Below are positions 31,632 to 39,652 of a stretch of DNA of 64,000 nt, in pieces; the first letter of the stretch is position 1, and the number at the start of each line of letters is the position of its first letter. Location of the stretch: positions 1-64,000 of the forward strand of contig NZ_BAABFA010000015.1 in NCBI RefSeq assembly GCF_039540515.1, in the 5' to 3' direction. The notes beneath the pieces are model-generated. The model made no database searches and had not been told where the DNA came from. It was given only the letters and a program-made list of their open reading frames with translations. The stretch comes from Nemorincola caseinilytica. GTDB taxonomy: Bacteria > Bacteroidota > Bacteroidia > Chitinophagales > Chitinophagaceae. The translations under genes were made by a program, and so were the position numbers.

Positions 31632-33593
31632 ATGAAGAAACACCTACTTGCTTTATTCGTTATGCTGTCAGCAGCATTCTCCTCGCAGGCCGCCCCCGGA
31701 GACACTACCTGGGTACAGGCCAACTTGGACACCCTATCCTGGTATGGCAATTACGATAGTACCGTTACCTTCCCCGCAGCGGGCAGCTACCGTAATATAT
31801 ACATGATAGTCACCATTGGCAAATATGTTTGCCCCGGCTCTCCCACCTACTGCGGCGACTGGGACTACACCGTACAGAACTTCCTGATGACACCAGGTGG
31901 CGATACGCTGGAACTGGGTCGCCTCATTACCCCTTATGCCAATTCTAGCGCACCCCGTACACCGCTGGCCTGGAAACACAGGTATGTGTTCGATGTCACC
32001 GATTATGCCAGCAAGCTTACCGGATCGGCCACTATGCGCCTGCACTATTCCGGCTATTCCGGCGGCTTTACCGGCGATATCAAGTTCGCCTTCATAGAAG
32101 GTACGCCCGACCGCAATGTAACGGGCCTGAACCGCTTATGGAAAGGTAGCTACGGCTATGGTGGCGCTACCAGCATCAATACCAACTTTACCGATGTGCC
32201 GCAGACGGCCCCCGCCGGTACACAATCTGCCGAGTTCAAGTTCAATATCACCGGCCACGGCAGCGACGACCTGGGTTGCTGCGAGTTCCTGAGCAAGAAC
32301 TATAAGGTGATGCTGAACGGAGCGGCCACCGAAACAAAGGCCATATGGCGCGACAACTGTGCAGTGAACGAGCTTTATCCACAGTCGGGTACATGGCTGT
32401 ACGACCGTGCCAACTGGTGCCCGGGCGCTCTGGTGAACTCCAACTTCCACAAGCTGCCCGGTATCACATCTGGCAGTTCGTTCAATATAGCTCTTGAGTA
32501 CGATGCATATACCAGCCCCGGTGGCGGCCTTGGCAGCTATACTACAGAGGGCCATATGATATACTATGGTGGCTACAACAAGACCACCGATGCCGGAATA
32601 GATGATATAATAGCCCCTACCAACAACGAGAACCATTTCCGCAGCAACCCTATTTGCGGTACACCCACCATCACCGTGAAGAACCATGGCTCTAACAGCA
32701 TCACGGGTATGACATTCGAGTATGGTGTGAAAGACTCTGCACAGCAGACCCACACATGGATGGGTACACTGAACGCCGGCGAAAGCACAGAGATATCGCT
32801 GCCGGCCCTCACCAACCTGGAAACACTGGCCGGCACTACACCTGTAAGCACATTCGTGGCCAGGATAGTGACAGTGAACGGCAGTGCCGACCTGGACCCC
32901 ACCAACGACAAGATGACCACGCCGTTCAACCCTTCGCCCAAATGGGATGGCCAGTTCCGCATCATGTTCAAGCCCAATAACCAGGGTGCAGGCGGCATCA
33001 GCGAGACAAACTGGAAGATATACGACGCCAGCAACACAGTGGTGAAACAGCGTATAAATGCGGCCATAAATACCCTGTATACCGATACCGTGACACTGCC
33101 CACAGGCTGCTACAGGCTAGAGATAACCGACGGTAGCTGCGATGGCCTGCACTGGTGGGTATACGACTCCAACCCCGGCCTTGGTGTGAACGCAGGTACT
33201 TTCTTCGTGAAGAAATACTCTAGCGCTGCCAACATCAATATGAACGGCTATGTCTATTCGGGTACTTTCTCCAACGACTTCGGCTGCAAGTTCACACAGT
33301 ATTTCTACACCAATACGCCTGTAAGTGTTACCGATATCACCGCTATGGCAGCAGGTATGGATGTATATCCCAACCCTGCCTACAATGAGGTGAACGTAGA
33401 GATAGGTGGTATGACCAATGTGCGTGGCACTATACATATAGTGGACATCATGGGGCGCATAGTAAAAACAGTAGCGTGCAGCGAAATGAGCACGCGCATC
33501 GGCACCGGCGATATGAACACAGGTGTGTACACCATACTGTTCGTAGATGCGGCCGGCAACAAGCTGCAGTCGAAACTGGTGATAGCAAAATAG
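31632..33593 (+). CDS. Secreted PNGase F-like protein with T9SS sorting domain
   Basis: The protein has 653 residues. A signal peptide (1-20) is followed by a domain with ITPYANSSAPRTPLAWKHR, YVFDVTDYASKL and MRLHYSGYSGGF, the layout of the N-terminal beta-sandwich of peptide-N-glycosidase F. A further beta-sandwich region (about 180-340) with Cys pairs follows. The section at about 440-540 (FRIMFKPNNQ, LPTGCYRLEITD, GLHWWVYD) is a separate beta domain, and residues 570-653 form a T9SS type A sorting domain (VYPNPAYNEVNVEI). PNGase F releases N-glycans. The catalytic acids could not be assigned with confidence, so it may be a relative with another substrate. A strong terminator follows. Confidence 0.7.
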   Translation: MKKHLLALFVMLSAAFSSQAAPGDTTWVQANLDTLSWYGNYDSTVTFPAAGSYRNIYMIVTIGKYVCPGSPTYCGDWDYTVQNFLMTPGGDTLELGRLITPYANSSAPRTPLAWKHRYVFDVTDYASKLTGSATMRLHYSGYSGGFTGDIKFAFIEGTPDRNVTGLNRLWKGSYGYGGATSINTNFTDVPQTAPAGTQSAEFKFNITGHGSDDLGCCEFLSKNYKVMLNGAATETKAIWRDNCAVNELYPQSGTWLYDRANWCPGALVNSNFHKLPGITSGSSFNIALEYDAYTSPGGGLGSYTTEGHMIYYGGYNKTTDAGIDDIIAPTNNENHFRSNPICGTPTITVKNHGSNSITGMTFEYGVKDSAQQTHTWMGTLNAGESTEISLPALTNLETLAGTTPVSTFVARIVTVNGSADLDPTNDKMTTPFNPSPKWDGQFRIMFKPNNQGAGGISETNWKIYDASNTVVKQRINAAINTLYTDTVTLPTGCYRLEITDGSCDGLHWWVYDSNPGLGVNAGTFFVKKYSSAANINMNGYVYSGTFSNDFGCKFTQYFYTNTPVSVTDITAMAAGMDVYPNPAYNEVNVEIGGMTNVRGTIHIVDIMGRIVKTVACSEMSTRIGTGDMNTGVYTILFVDAAGNKLQSKLVIAK

Positions 33594-33618
33594 TAAGGCT
33601 GTTCATGAAAATAGTATT

Positions 33619-33652
33619 GCCGGTCGCCCTGATAGGGGCGACCGGCTTTTTT
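33619..33652 (+). terminator. Rho-independent terminator
   Basis: GCCGGTCGCCC and GGGCGACCGGC form a perfect 11-bp stem with a 6-base loop and are followed by TTTTTT. Confidence 0.88.
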
Positions 33653-33957
33653 ATGCCTTATAAATACGTCAGGTTCAGCAGCCAGTAATGACCGGTCTGG
33701 TGCGATGAACATCAGGTAATACCATTTAGACTTTAATATCCGGCATTTGTAAAACCTGTAATAAGCCCCTCCCCAACCCTCCCCGAAAGGGGAGGGCAGT
33801 GTTACGTCCTATAATTCGCCATGCCACCATTCTATGTCTAAATGGTGTAATGTATGCCTTTACATGACTTTTTTAAGATAATGTTCAATAAAATATGACC
33901 TATTTTTAAACCTATATACCACTGTGTGGTCAAAAACAGAACGACAGACCCTTATAG
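33653..33957. other. Intergenic region without a gene
   Basis: About 300 bases between a terminator and the second ECF sigma gene. No supported open frame is present. It holds one palindromic repeat (33764-33800) and otherwise AT-rich sequence. The sigma promoter was not clearly identified. Confidence 0.6.
33764..33800. repeat. GC-rich palindromic intergenic repeat, copy 3
   Basis: GCCCCTCCCCAA precedes CCCTCCCC (33777-33784), a GAAA loop and GGGGAGGG (33789-33796). This is the best-formed copy, with a GNRA-type tetraloop. Confidence 0.65.
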
Positions 33958-34518
33958 ATGGCAGGGAATACAGAGCATCCGGGCGACCAGGAGCTTATAG
34001 CATCCTTCAGGATAGAGGGTGCAAGAGCGGCCGCCTTTACTGCCCTGGTGCGCAAGTACCAGGAGCGCCTGTATTGGCACATACGCCGTATGGTGGTAGT
34101 GCATAACGATGCCGACGATGTGCTGCAGAACGTGTTCATGAAGGTATGGAAGGGACTGGAGGGGTTTCGGGAAGAATCGAACCTGTATACCTGGCTGTAC
34201 CGCATAGCCACCAACGAGACCCTGACGTGGATAGAGGCACAAAAACGCCGGGCCACGGTGCCTATGGATGGCAACGAGGCATTTTATGAGAACAGGCTGC
34301 TGGCCCAGCGCGATGCCGACCCGAACAAGATAGAATGGAAACTGCTGCAGGCCATAGCAAAACTGCCCGAGAAGCAACGTATAGTGTTCAACCTGAGGTA
34401 CTATGATGAGATGCCCTATGACGAAATGGCCCAGGTGCTGGATACATCGGCCGGGGCACTGAAGGCATCTTACCACCATGCGGTAAAAAAGGTGGAACAA
34501 CACCTGTCGGGTGGTTAA
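33958..34518 (+). CDS. ECF-type RNA polymerase sigma factor
   Basis: This 186-residue sigma-70 family protein shows region 2 (FTALVRKYQERLYWHIRRMV, NDADDVLQNVFMKVWKGL, LYTWLYRIATNETL) and region 4 (AIAKLPEKQRIVFNLRYYDE, MPYDEMAQVL, GALKASYHHAVKKVEQHL). It is the first gene of a three-gene set with a membrane protein and a small periplasmic protein, an arrangement common in Bacteroidota. It resembles envelope- or metal-stress sigma loci. Its inducing signal is unknown. Confidence 0.88.
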   Translation: MAGNTEHPGDQELIASFRIEGARAAAFTALVRKYQERLYWHIRRMVVVHNDADDVLQNVFMKVWKGLEGFREESNLYTWLYRIATNETLTWIEAQKRRATVPMDGNEAFYENRLLAQRDADPNKIEWKLLQAIAKLPEKQRIVFNLRYYDEMPYDEMAQVLDTSAGALKASYHHAVKKVEQHLSGG

Positions 34519-34547
34519 ACTATTGAATAAAGAAACTGTCTAATGCT

Positions 34548-35081
34548 ATGATGCAGGACGAGATAAGGAACGAGTTGAATGAGCTGGGAAGTACCCTTGG
34601 CAGCAAGGGGCGGGAAATGCCTATGCAGGCGCCGGAGGGGTATTTCGAAGGGCTGGCAGAGAGAATGACCCGCATGGCCGCAGATACGGAAGATCTGCGT
34701 ATGGCCAGGATAGATATGCCCTATAAGGTGCCCGCCGGATATTTCGATACGCTGCCTGGCAAGGTGATGGAGCGTACAGGCGTGGTACAGAAAAAAGGTA
34801 TTCTCATTTCCTTCAGGCAGTTGCGCTGGGCGGCCGCAGCGGTACTGTTCATAATGGCAGGCATAGGCGGTTACCAGATGTTCTACGGCAATGAGGCTCC
34901 GCGATATGAGCAAGAGATACTGGCAAATGTGGAAGATGGCGATATACAGGAATACCTGGCCGATGCCGGCGGCGCAAAGCCCGATGCCGGAAAAGGTACA
35001 AGCATAGACAAAATGGATATAGCACCGGCAGATATAATAGTGTACCTGGATGAGACAGGATGGGACAATGAATATTATTAG
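34548..35081 (+). CDS. Putative anti-sigma partner, single-pass membrane protein
   Basis: This 177-residue protein has two copies of a short motif, APEGYFEGLAERM (about 28-40) and VPAGYFDTLPGKVM (about 61-74), in the N-terminal cytosolic part. One membrane helix follows at about 92-110 (WAAAAVLFIMAGIGGY), then an acidic periplasmic tail ending in DETGWDNEYY. The PxGYF repeats before a membrane helix are frequent in Bacteroidota proteins encoded after ECF sigma genes. The start could be either of two adjacent ATGs (34548 or 34551). No zinc motif is present. Confidence 0.72.
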   Translation: MMQDEIRNELNELGSTLGSKGREMPMQAPEGYFEGLAERMTRMAADTEDLRMARIDMPYKVPAGYFDTLPGKVMERTGVVQKKGILISFRQLRWAAAAVLFIMAGIGGYQMFYGNEAPRYEQEILANVEDGDIQEYLADAGGAKPDAGKGTSIDKMDIAPADIIVYLDETGWDNEYY

Positions 35082-35133
35082 CAGAGATGGGTAGTGGTAA
35101 TGTAAATTTGGAATAAGGCAGATCTGTAAGAGA

Positions 35134-35592
35134 ATGAAAAAGATATTGAGTTCAATGGTGTTCCTGCTGATGATGGCTGCCGTTTCTTATGGCAAGCAGG
35201 GCAGGGGCATGGAGCGTATACATGCGGCCAAGATGGCTTATATAACCGACAGGCTGAAATTGCAGGCCGATCAGTCGGTGCGCTTTGTGCCGGTGTATAA
35301 CGAATACGAGCAGGACCTGCGCGCGATACGGAAACAGTACATGAAGAAGTACAATGTGAAGGATGTGGACGGTAAGACCCGGGAAAACAAGATGGCGGCC
35401 CGGCAGAAACTGGAAGAGGACCTGGACTACCAGCAGCAGGTGATAGAACTGAAGCGCAGGTACAACGACCGTTTCCTGAAGGTGCTATCGCAGGAACAAC
35501 TATCGGACCTGTATGTGGCCGAGAAAGAATTCCGCCAATTGCTGATGCAGCGGCTGAAACAGCGTGAACGTGGCCCGCGACAGCATAGGTAA
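35134..35592 (+). CDS. Spy/CpxP-like periplasmic helical protein
   Basis: This 152-residue protein has a signal peptide (about 1-20) and a highly charged, helical mature part (RLKLQADQSVRFVPVYNEYE, LEEDLDYQQQVIELKRRY, LSQEQLSDLYVAEKEFRQLL), in the style of Spy/CpxP-type LTXXQ chaperones. The gene is the third of the ECF set and could be a stress chaperone or sensor for it. A TAAATTTG box at 35103-35110 might be an internal promoter. Confidence 0.7.
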   Translation: MKKILSSMVFLLMMAAVSYGKQGRGMERIHAAKMAYITDRLKLQADQSVRFVPVYNEYEQDLRAIRKQYMKKYNVKDVDGKTRENKMAARQKLEEDLDYQQQVIELKRRYNDRFLKVLSQEQLSDLYVAEKEFRQLLMQRLKQRERGPRQHR

Positions 35593-35671
35593 GGGTGGTC
35601 ATTTAGCCATCGGTATCGTATTCTTTTAGCTCATAATTAATATCATATATTCATCATTAAACGGAATAGAT

Positions 35672-36490
35672 ATGCGAACTACACGACTCAAGATGTATGC
35701 AGGCTCGCTGCTGCTGGTAGCGGCCATAAGCCTTCTTTCTGCCTGCCGCAGGGACAAGAACAATGATACCGATACCAAGGAGGACACCGGCTATACTACA
35801 GACCAGAACCTGACAGAAAAGATATTCGACGATGCGCAGACCATGTCTGACAAGGGTGCGGTGGTAACGGGCAGCGGCGCCTTCAAGACCACGGCCTGCG
35901 GAAGCGTGACGCATGCCGCAGGTACATTCACCATCGACTTCGGATCGGTGAACTGCCTGTGCTCGGATGGGCGTAACCGCAGAGGAAAAATAATAGTGAA
36001 CTATACAGGGGCCTATGCCGATAGTGGGTCTGTACATACCATCACCTTCGACAATTATTACCAGAACGACAATAAGGTAGAGGGCACCAGGACGGTGACC
36101 AATATGGGACATAACAGTGCGGGCCAGCCGTATTTTAATGTGATGGTGAACGGTACCATCACCAAAACAGATGGCAGTGTGATAACCACCAACTTTACCC
36201 GTACCCGAACCTGGACGGCAGGATATACGACCCTGCTGAACTGGACGGACGATGTGTACCAGATAACAGGCGCCGGTACCATGACCCGCCCCTCGGGAAC
36301 AGTGAGTGTGAGCATCACGTCTCCGCTGATGCTGGCCCTGAATTGCAGGTGGATACAGGCAGGTACCATAGTGTATACCCTGCCTAGCAGCCTTACCCGC
36401 ACGCTGAACTATGGCGCTACAGCCGCCTGCGATGACCAGGCCACGCTGACGTTGCCCAGCGGCACTGTATATACCATCACTTTGCCGTAA
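35672..36490 (+). CDS. Hypothetical lipoprotein
   Basis: The protein has 272 residues. The signal peptide ends in a lipobox (AAISLLSAC, Cys about 25), followed by a charged linker RRDKNNDTDTKEDTG. The mature domain is beta-rich with evenly spaced Thr and Gly, and internally suggests two similar sheets (IIVNYTGAYADSGS, FNVMVNGTITKTDGS). A few Cys pairs are present. It is exported and lipid-anchored, with no family recognised. Its own terminator follows, so it ends the transcription unit. Confidence 0.78.
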   Translation: MRTTRLKMYAGSLLLVAAISLLSACRRDKNNDTDTKEDTGYTTDQNLTEKIFDDAQTMSDKGAVVTGSGAFKTTACGSVTHAAGTFTIDFGSVNCLCSDGRNRRGKIIVNYTGAYADSGSVHTITFDNYYQNDNKVEGTRTVTNMGHNSAGQPYFNVMVNGTITKTDGSVITTNFTRTRTWTAGYTTLLNWTDDVYQITGAGTMTRPSGTVSVSITSPLMLALNCRWIQAGTIVYTLPSSLTRTLNYGATAACDDQATLTLPSGTVYTITLP

Positions 36491-36506
36491 TATCTTGTAT
36501 GCATAT

Positions 36507-36542
36507 ATAGAGGCAGGCCTGATGGTCTGCCTCTATTTGTTT
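36507..36542 (+). terminator. Rho-independent terminator
   Basis: ATAGAGGCAGGCC pairs with GGTCTGCCTCTAT (one G-T pair) around TGAT and is followed by TTGTTTT. Confidence 0.8.
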
Positions 36543-36553
36543 TCTCTATAGTA

Positions 36554-36561
36554 TACATTTG
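36554..36561 (+). promoter_or_regulatory. Putative -7 box (TACATTTG) for the short recQ
   Basis: TACATTTG lies 39 bases before the TTG start at 36600. The nearest TTTG upstream is only 14 bases away, so the spacing is short. Confidence 0.3.
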
Positions 36562-36599
36562 TAGCCGTTCCGGTAACCAGGCCGCGAACGGTCATTTAT

Positions 36600-38495
36600 T
36601 TGAACACGGCTGCGCACATACTAAAGAAATATTGGGGATACGATTCCTTCCGGCCCTTGCAGGAAGATATCATAGCCAGTGTGTTGAGTGGTAAGGACAC
36701 CGTGGCGCTGCTGCCTACTGGTGGCGGCAAATCGGTATGTTACCAGGTGCCCGCACTGATGATGGGTGGTATGTGCCTGGTGGTATCGCCGCTGATAGCC
36801 CTGATGCAGGACCAGGTGAGTCGTTTGCAGCAACTGGGTATAAGCGCAGCTTGCATTCACTCTGGCATGCACCACAATGATGTGGTGCGTATGCTGGCCG
36901 ATGCTGTACATGGTGCGTATAAGCTGCTGTATGTATCGCCTGAGCGTTTGCGTACAGAGCTGTTCAGAGATCACCTGCCCGAACTGGACCTGCGCATGCT
37001 GGCCGTAGACGAGGCGCACTGCATATCGCAATGGGGGCACGACTTCAGACCGGCCTACTTGGGCATAGGCATTGTGCGCGAGGTGCATGGCCGCATACCA
37101 CTGCTGGCACTCACCGCCAGCGCTACACAAGAGGTGCAGGAAGACATAGTAAGACAGGCCGCCATGCGGGCGCCACAGGTGTATCGCAGCAGTTTTGCGA
37201 GAGACAATATCTTTTACCGGGTAGCCTATAGCGAGAACAAGAATGCCGATGTGTTGCGTACCCTCACCGGGGAGTGCAGCATAGTATACTGTCGCAGCCG
37301 CAGGCAGACAGAGACACTGGCCGAGTATGTGCGATATGATGGCAAGGATGCTGTGATATATCATGCAGGCCTGCAGAAAGAAGCGCGCGACGAAGCACAG
37401 GAACAATGGATGACCGACCGCGCGCCGGTGATGATAGCAACTACTGCCTTTGGCATGGGTATAGATAAGCCCGGCGTGCGGCAAGTGGTGCATTATGATG
37501 CGCCCGAGCACCCCGAGGCGTATTACCAGGAGGCAGGAAGGGCGGGGCGCGATGGCAGACCATCTGCCGCCTATGCCGTATATAATGCTACGGATATAAA
37601 ACGGCTGGAGGACAGTATAGCGTTGCAGTACCCGGCGGAAGCATACCTGCGGCAGGTATACCAGTCGGTAGTAGACTTTTTGCAGATACCCATAACTGCC
37701 CAGCCCGATAAGTACTACCCGTTCGATCTGTATGAATTCTCCAGGCGATTCGAATTGCAGGCCACGCAGGCCATGTATGCATTGAAACTGCTGGAGCGGG
37801 AAGGCCTGTGGACACTTACGGAATCGGTGTATATGCCTGCCACCATACGTTTTGCTGCCGACAGGCATACGATAGATGCTTTACAGATATCACACCCGCA
37901 ACTGGGCTATATGGCCGTGAGCCTTTTGCGCATGTACAGCGGTATCTTTCACCACCCGGTGCACATACGCGAGCTGGCCATAGCCCGGCAGTTAAGGATG
38001 CAAAAAGAGGATGTGATAAAGGCGCTGCAGCGCCTTGCCGCCATGGAAATAATAGAATACAACAGGCCGGGCGAAGGGCCGCAACTGTTCTTTCATCACT
38101 ACCGGGTAGATAGCCGTCACCTGCATATAGATATGAAGCGCATAGGCGACCTGCGCCGCCAGCACGAAAAGCGTACCCGTGCCATGATAGCCATGCTGCA
38201 GAACACTACCGAGTGCAGGGAGCGGCTGTTGCTGCAGTATTTCGGGGAAACACCGGTGGGCGATTGCGGTCATTGCGATGTTTGTCATGCGGCGCAAGGT
38301 GTGCGCATGGGCGATAAGGAACTGGAAGCCTTGCTGCTAAAAGATATCCGTAGCGGAGTGGTGACGCCTAATGAGCTTGCCGCGCGCTATAGGCCGCATA
38401 TGAAAGAACAGGTGCTGCGCATACTGCGCCAGATGATAGACAGCGGCGTACTGCGGCTGAACGATGGCAAGGTGAATGGCAGGCGTGCAGAGTAG
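36600..38495 (+). CDS. RecQ-family DNA helicase, short form without HRDC
   Basis: This 631-residue helicase has PTGGGKSVCYQ (Walker A), VDEAHCISQWGHDFRPAY, FGMGIDKPGVRQVVHYD and QEAGRAGRDG. The zinc site CRERLLLQYFGE with CGHCDVC is at about 540-565. A truncated RQC precedes it, and the chain ends without HRDC. No ATG precedes the helicase core, so TTG at 36600 is taken as the start. It is distinct from the 740-residue RecQ at 23260, sharing only the core. The two probably act on different DNA structures. Confidence 0.9.
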   Translation: MNTAAHILKKYWGYDSFRPLQEDIIASVLSGKDTVALLPTGGGKSVCYQVPALMMGGMCLVVSPLIALMQDQVSRLQQLGISAACIHSGMHHNDVVRMLADAVHGAYKLLYVSPERLRTELFRDHLPELDLRMLAVDEAHCISQWGHDFRPAYLGIGIVREVHGRIPLLALTASATQEVQEDIVRQAAMRAPQVYRSSFARDNIFYRVAYSENKNADVLRTLTGECSIVYCRSRRQTETLAEYVRYDGKDAVIYHAGLQKEARDEAQEQWMTDRAPVMIATTAFGMGIDKPGVRQVVHYDAPEHPEAYYQEAGRAGRDGRPSAAYAVYNATDIKRLEDSIALQYPAEAYLRQVYQSVVDFLQIPITAQPDKYYPFDLYEFSRRFELQATQAMYALKLLEREGLWTLTESVYMPATIRFAADRHTIDALQISHPQLGYMAVSLLRMYSGIFHHPVHIRELAIARQLRMQKEDVIKALQRLAAMEIIEYNRPGEGPQLFFHHYRVDSRHLHIDMKRIGDLRRQHEKRTRAMIAMLQNTTECRERLLLQYFGETPVGDCGHCDVCHAAQGVRMGDKELEALLLKDIRSGVVTPNELAARYRPHMKEQVLRILRQMIDSGVLRLNDGKVNGRRAE

Positions 38496-38552
38496 CGCTC
38501 ATTATTCGCAGGGCGCCATACTATATATATGCCATGTTCCGTTCTGGTTTTA

Positions 38553-38560
38553 TACATTTG
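38553..38560 (+). promoter_or_regulatory. Putative -7 box (TACATTTG) abutting the oxidoreductase start
   Basis: TACATTTG is followed by GGTATAT and then the ATG at 38568, which would give a leaderless or nearly leaderless mRNA. No clear -33 element is seen. Confidence 0.4.
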
Positions 38561-38567
38561 GGTATAT

Positions 38568-39572
38568 ATGCAGGAAAGGATCCGTTTTTCTATAGTTGGG
38601 TTCGGTAATATAGGCAGCCGCCATGCTGCGCAAATAGCGAACAACCCATGGGCACGATTGGTAGCGGTATGCGATATAGATAGCTCGGTAAAAGTTCCGC
38701 AGGGAGTTCCTTTCTATACCGACCTGGATACCATGCTGCGAGAAACACCTGCCGACGTGCTATGCGTATGTACACCCAACTACCTGCACGAGCCGCATAC
38801 CATAGCCGGCCTCGATGCCGGCCTGCATACGGTGGTAGAGAAACCTATGGCCATAAGCGTAGATGAGTGTGAGCGGATGATAGCTGCCGGCAAGCGGAAC
38901 GACAAGATAATATTCGCGGTAAAGCAGAACCGTTACAATCCACCGGTGCAGGAGGTAAAGAAGCTGATAGCGGCCAATGCACTGGGGCGCATATTCATGG
39001 TGCAGGTGAATTGTTTCTGGAACAGGGGCGATGCCTACTATGCCCATAGCGACTGGCGTGGCAGCCGCCTGCGCGACGGAGGTTGCCTCTTCACCCAGTT
39101 CAGCCATTTTGTGGACATACTGTATTACCTCAATGGTACCATCACAAGCTCGCACGGCACCATACACAACTATGCCCACATGCACAATACCGAGGTAGAA
39201 GATACCGGCAGTTTTGTGATGAATGCAGAGAATGGCGCCATCATCAACTTCAATTTCACTACCTGCTCTTACGAGCGCAATATGGAGGGGTCTATCACCA
39301 TTTTTGCCGAAAAAGGTACGGTGAAGATAGGCGGCCAATACCTGAACACTATAGAGTACCAGCAACTGGAGGGCGAGCAGCTACCGGCCATCAATATATC
39401 GGCCAGGTCTAACGATTATGGGCTGTACCAGGGGTCTATGAGCAATCATGACAAGGTGATACAGAACGTAGTAGATGTGTTGCACCACGATCATCCTGTG
39501 ATGACCAGCGCCGAGGAGGGCAGGGAAGTAGTACGCATCATACAGATGATGTATGATAGTGTAGGGAAATAA
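38568..39572 (+). CDS. Gfo/Idh/MocA-family NAD(P)-dependent oxidoreductase
   Basis: This 334-residue protein begins with a Rossmann fold (FSIVGFGNIGSRHAAQI) and has the EKPMAISVDECERM motif with its catalytic-region Lys, then DGGCLFTQFSHFVDIL in the substrate domain. Such enzymes act on sugars or sugar nucleotides, often in cell-surface glycan synthesis. The substrate is not predictable here. The ATG at 38568 is preferred over the frame start at 38529 because it begins the fold and follows a -7 box. Confidence 0.88.
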   Translation: MQERIRFSIVGFGNIGSRHAAQIANNPWARLVAVCDIDSSVKVPQGVPFYTDLDTMLRETPADVLCVCTPNYLHEPHTIAGLDAGLHTVVEKPMAISVDECERMIAAGKRNDKIIFAVKQNRYNPPVQEVKKLIAANALGRIFMVQVNCFWNRGDAYYAHSDWRGSRLRDGGCLFTQFSHFVDILYYLNGTITSSHGTIHNYAHMHNTEVEDTGSFVMNAENGAIINFNFTTCSYERNMEGSITIFAEKGTVKIGGQYLNTIEYQQLEGEQLPAINISARSNDYGLYQGSMSNHDKVIQNVVDVLHHDHPVMTSAEEGREVVRIIQMMYDSVGK

Positions 39573-39605
39573 GGATCTTCCGAAAGCTATATTGTCCACT
39601 ATATA

Positions 39606-39644
39606 CTAATATTATGGCCCTGCATAGCAGGGCCATAATATTAG
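39606..39644. terminator. Long perfect palindrome between convergent genes
   Basis: An 18-bp perfect inverted repeat (CTAATATTATGGCCCTGC and complement) surrounds an ATA loop between the oxidoreductase and yidC. It probably terminates both genes. A T-rich tract (TTATTTTTT) follows on the plus side. The stem is unusually long for a terminator. Confidence 0.7.
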
Positions 39645-39652
39645 GGAGTGTA

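Noticed and set aside
36621..37868. Long open frame (415 residues) antisense to the short recQ
   Set aside because: It is a mirror of helicase codons with no recognisable motif or promoter.
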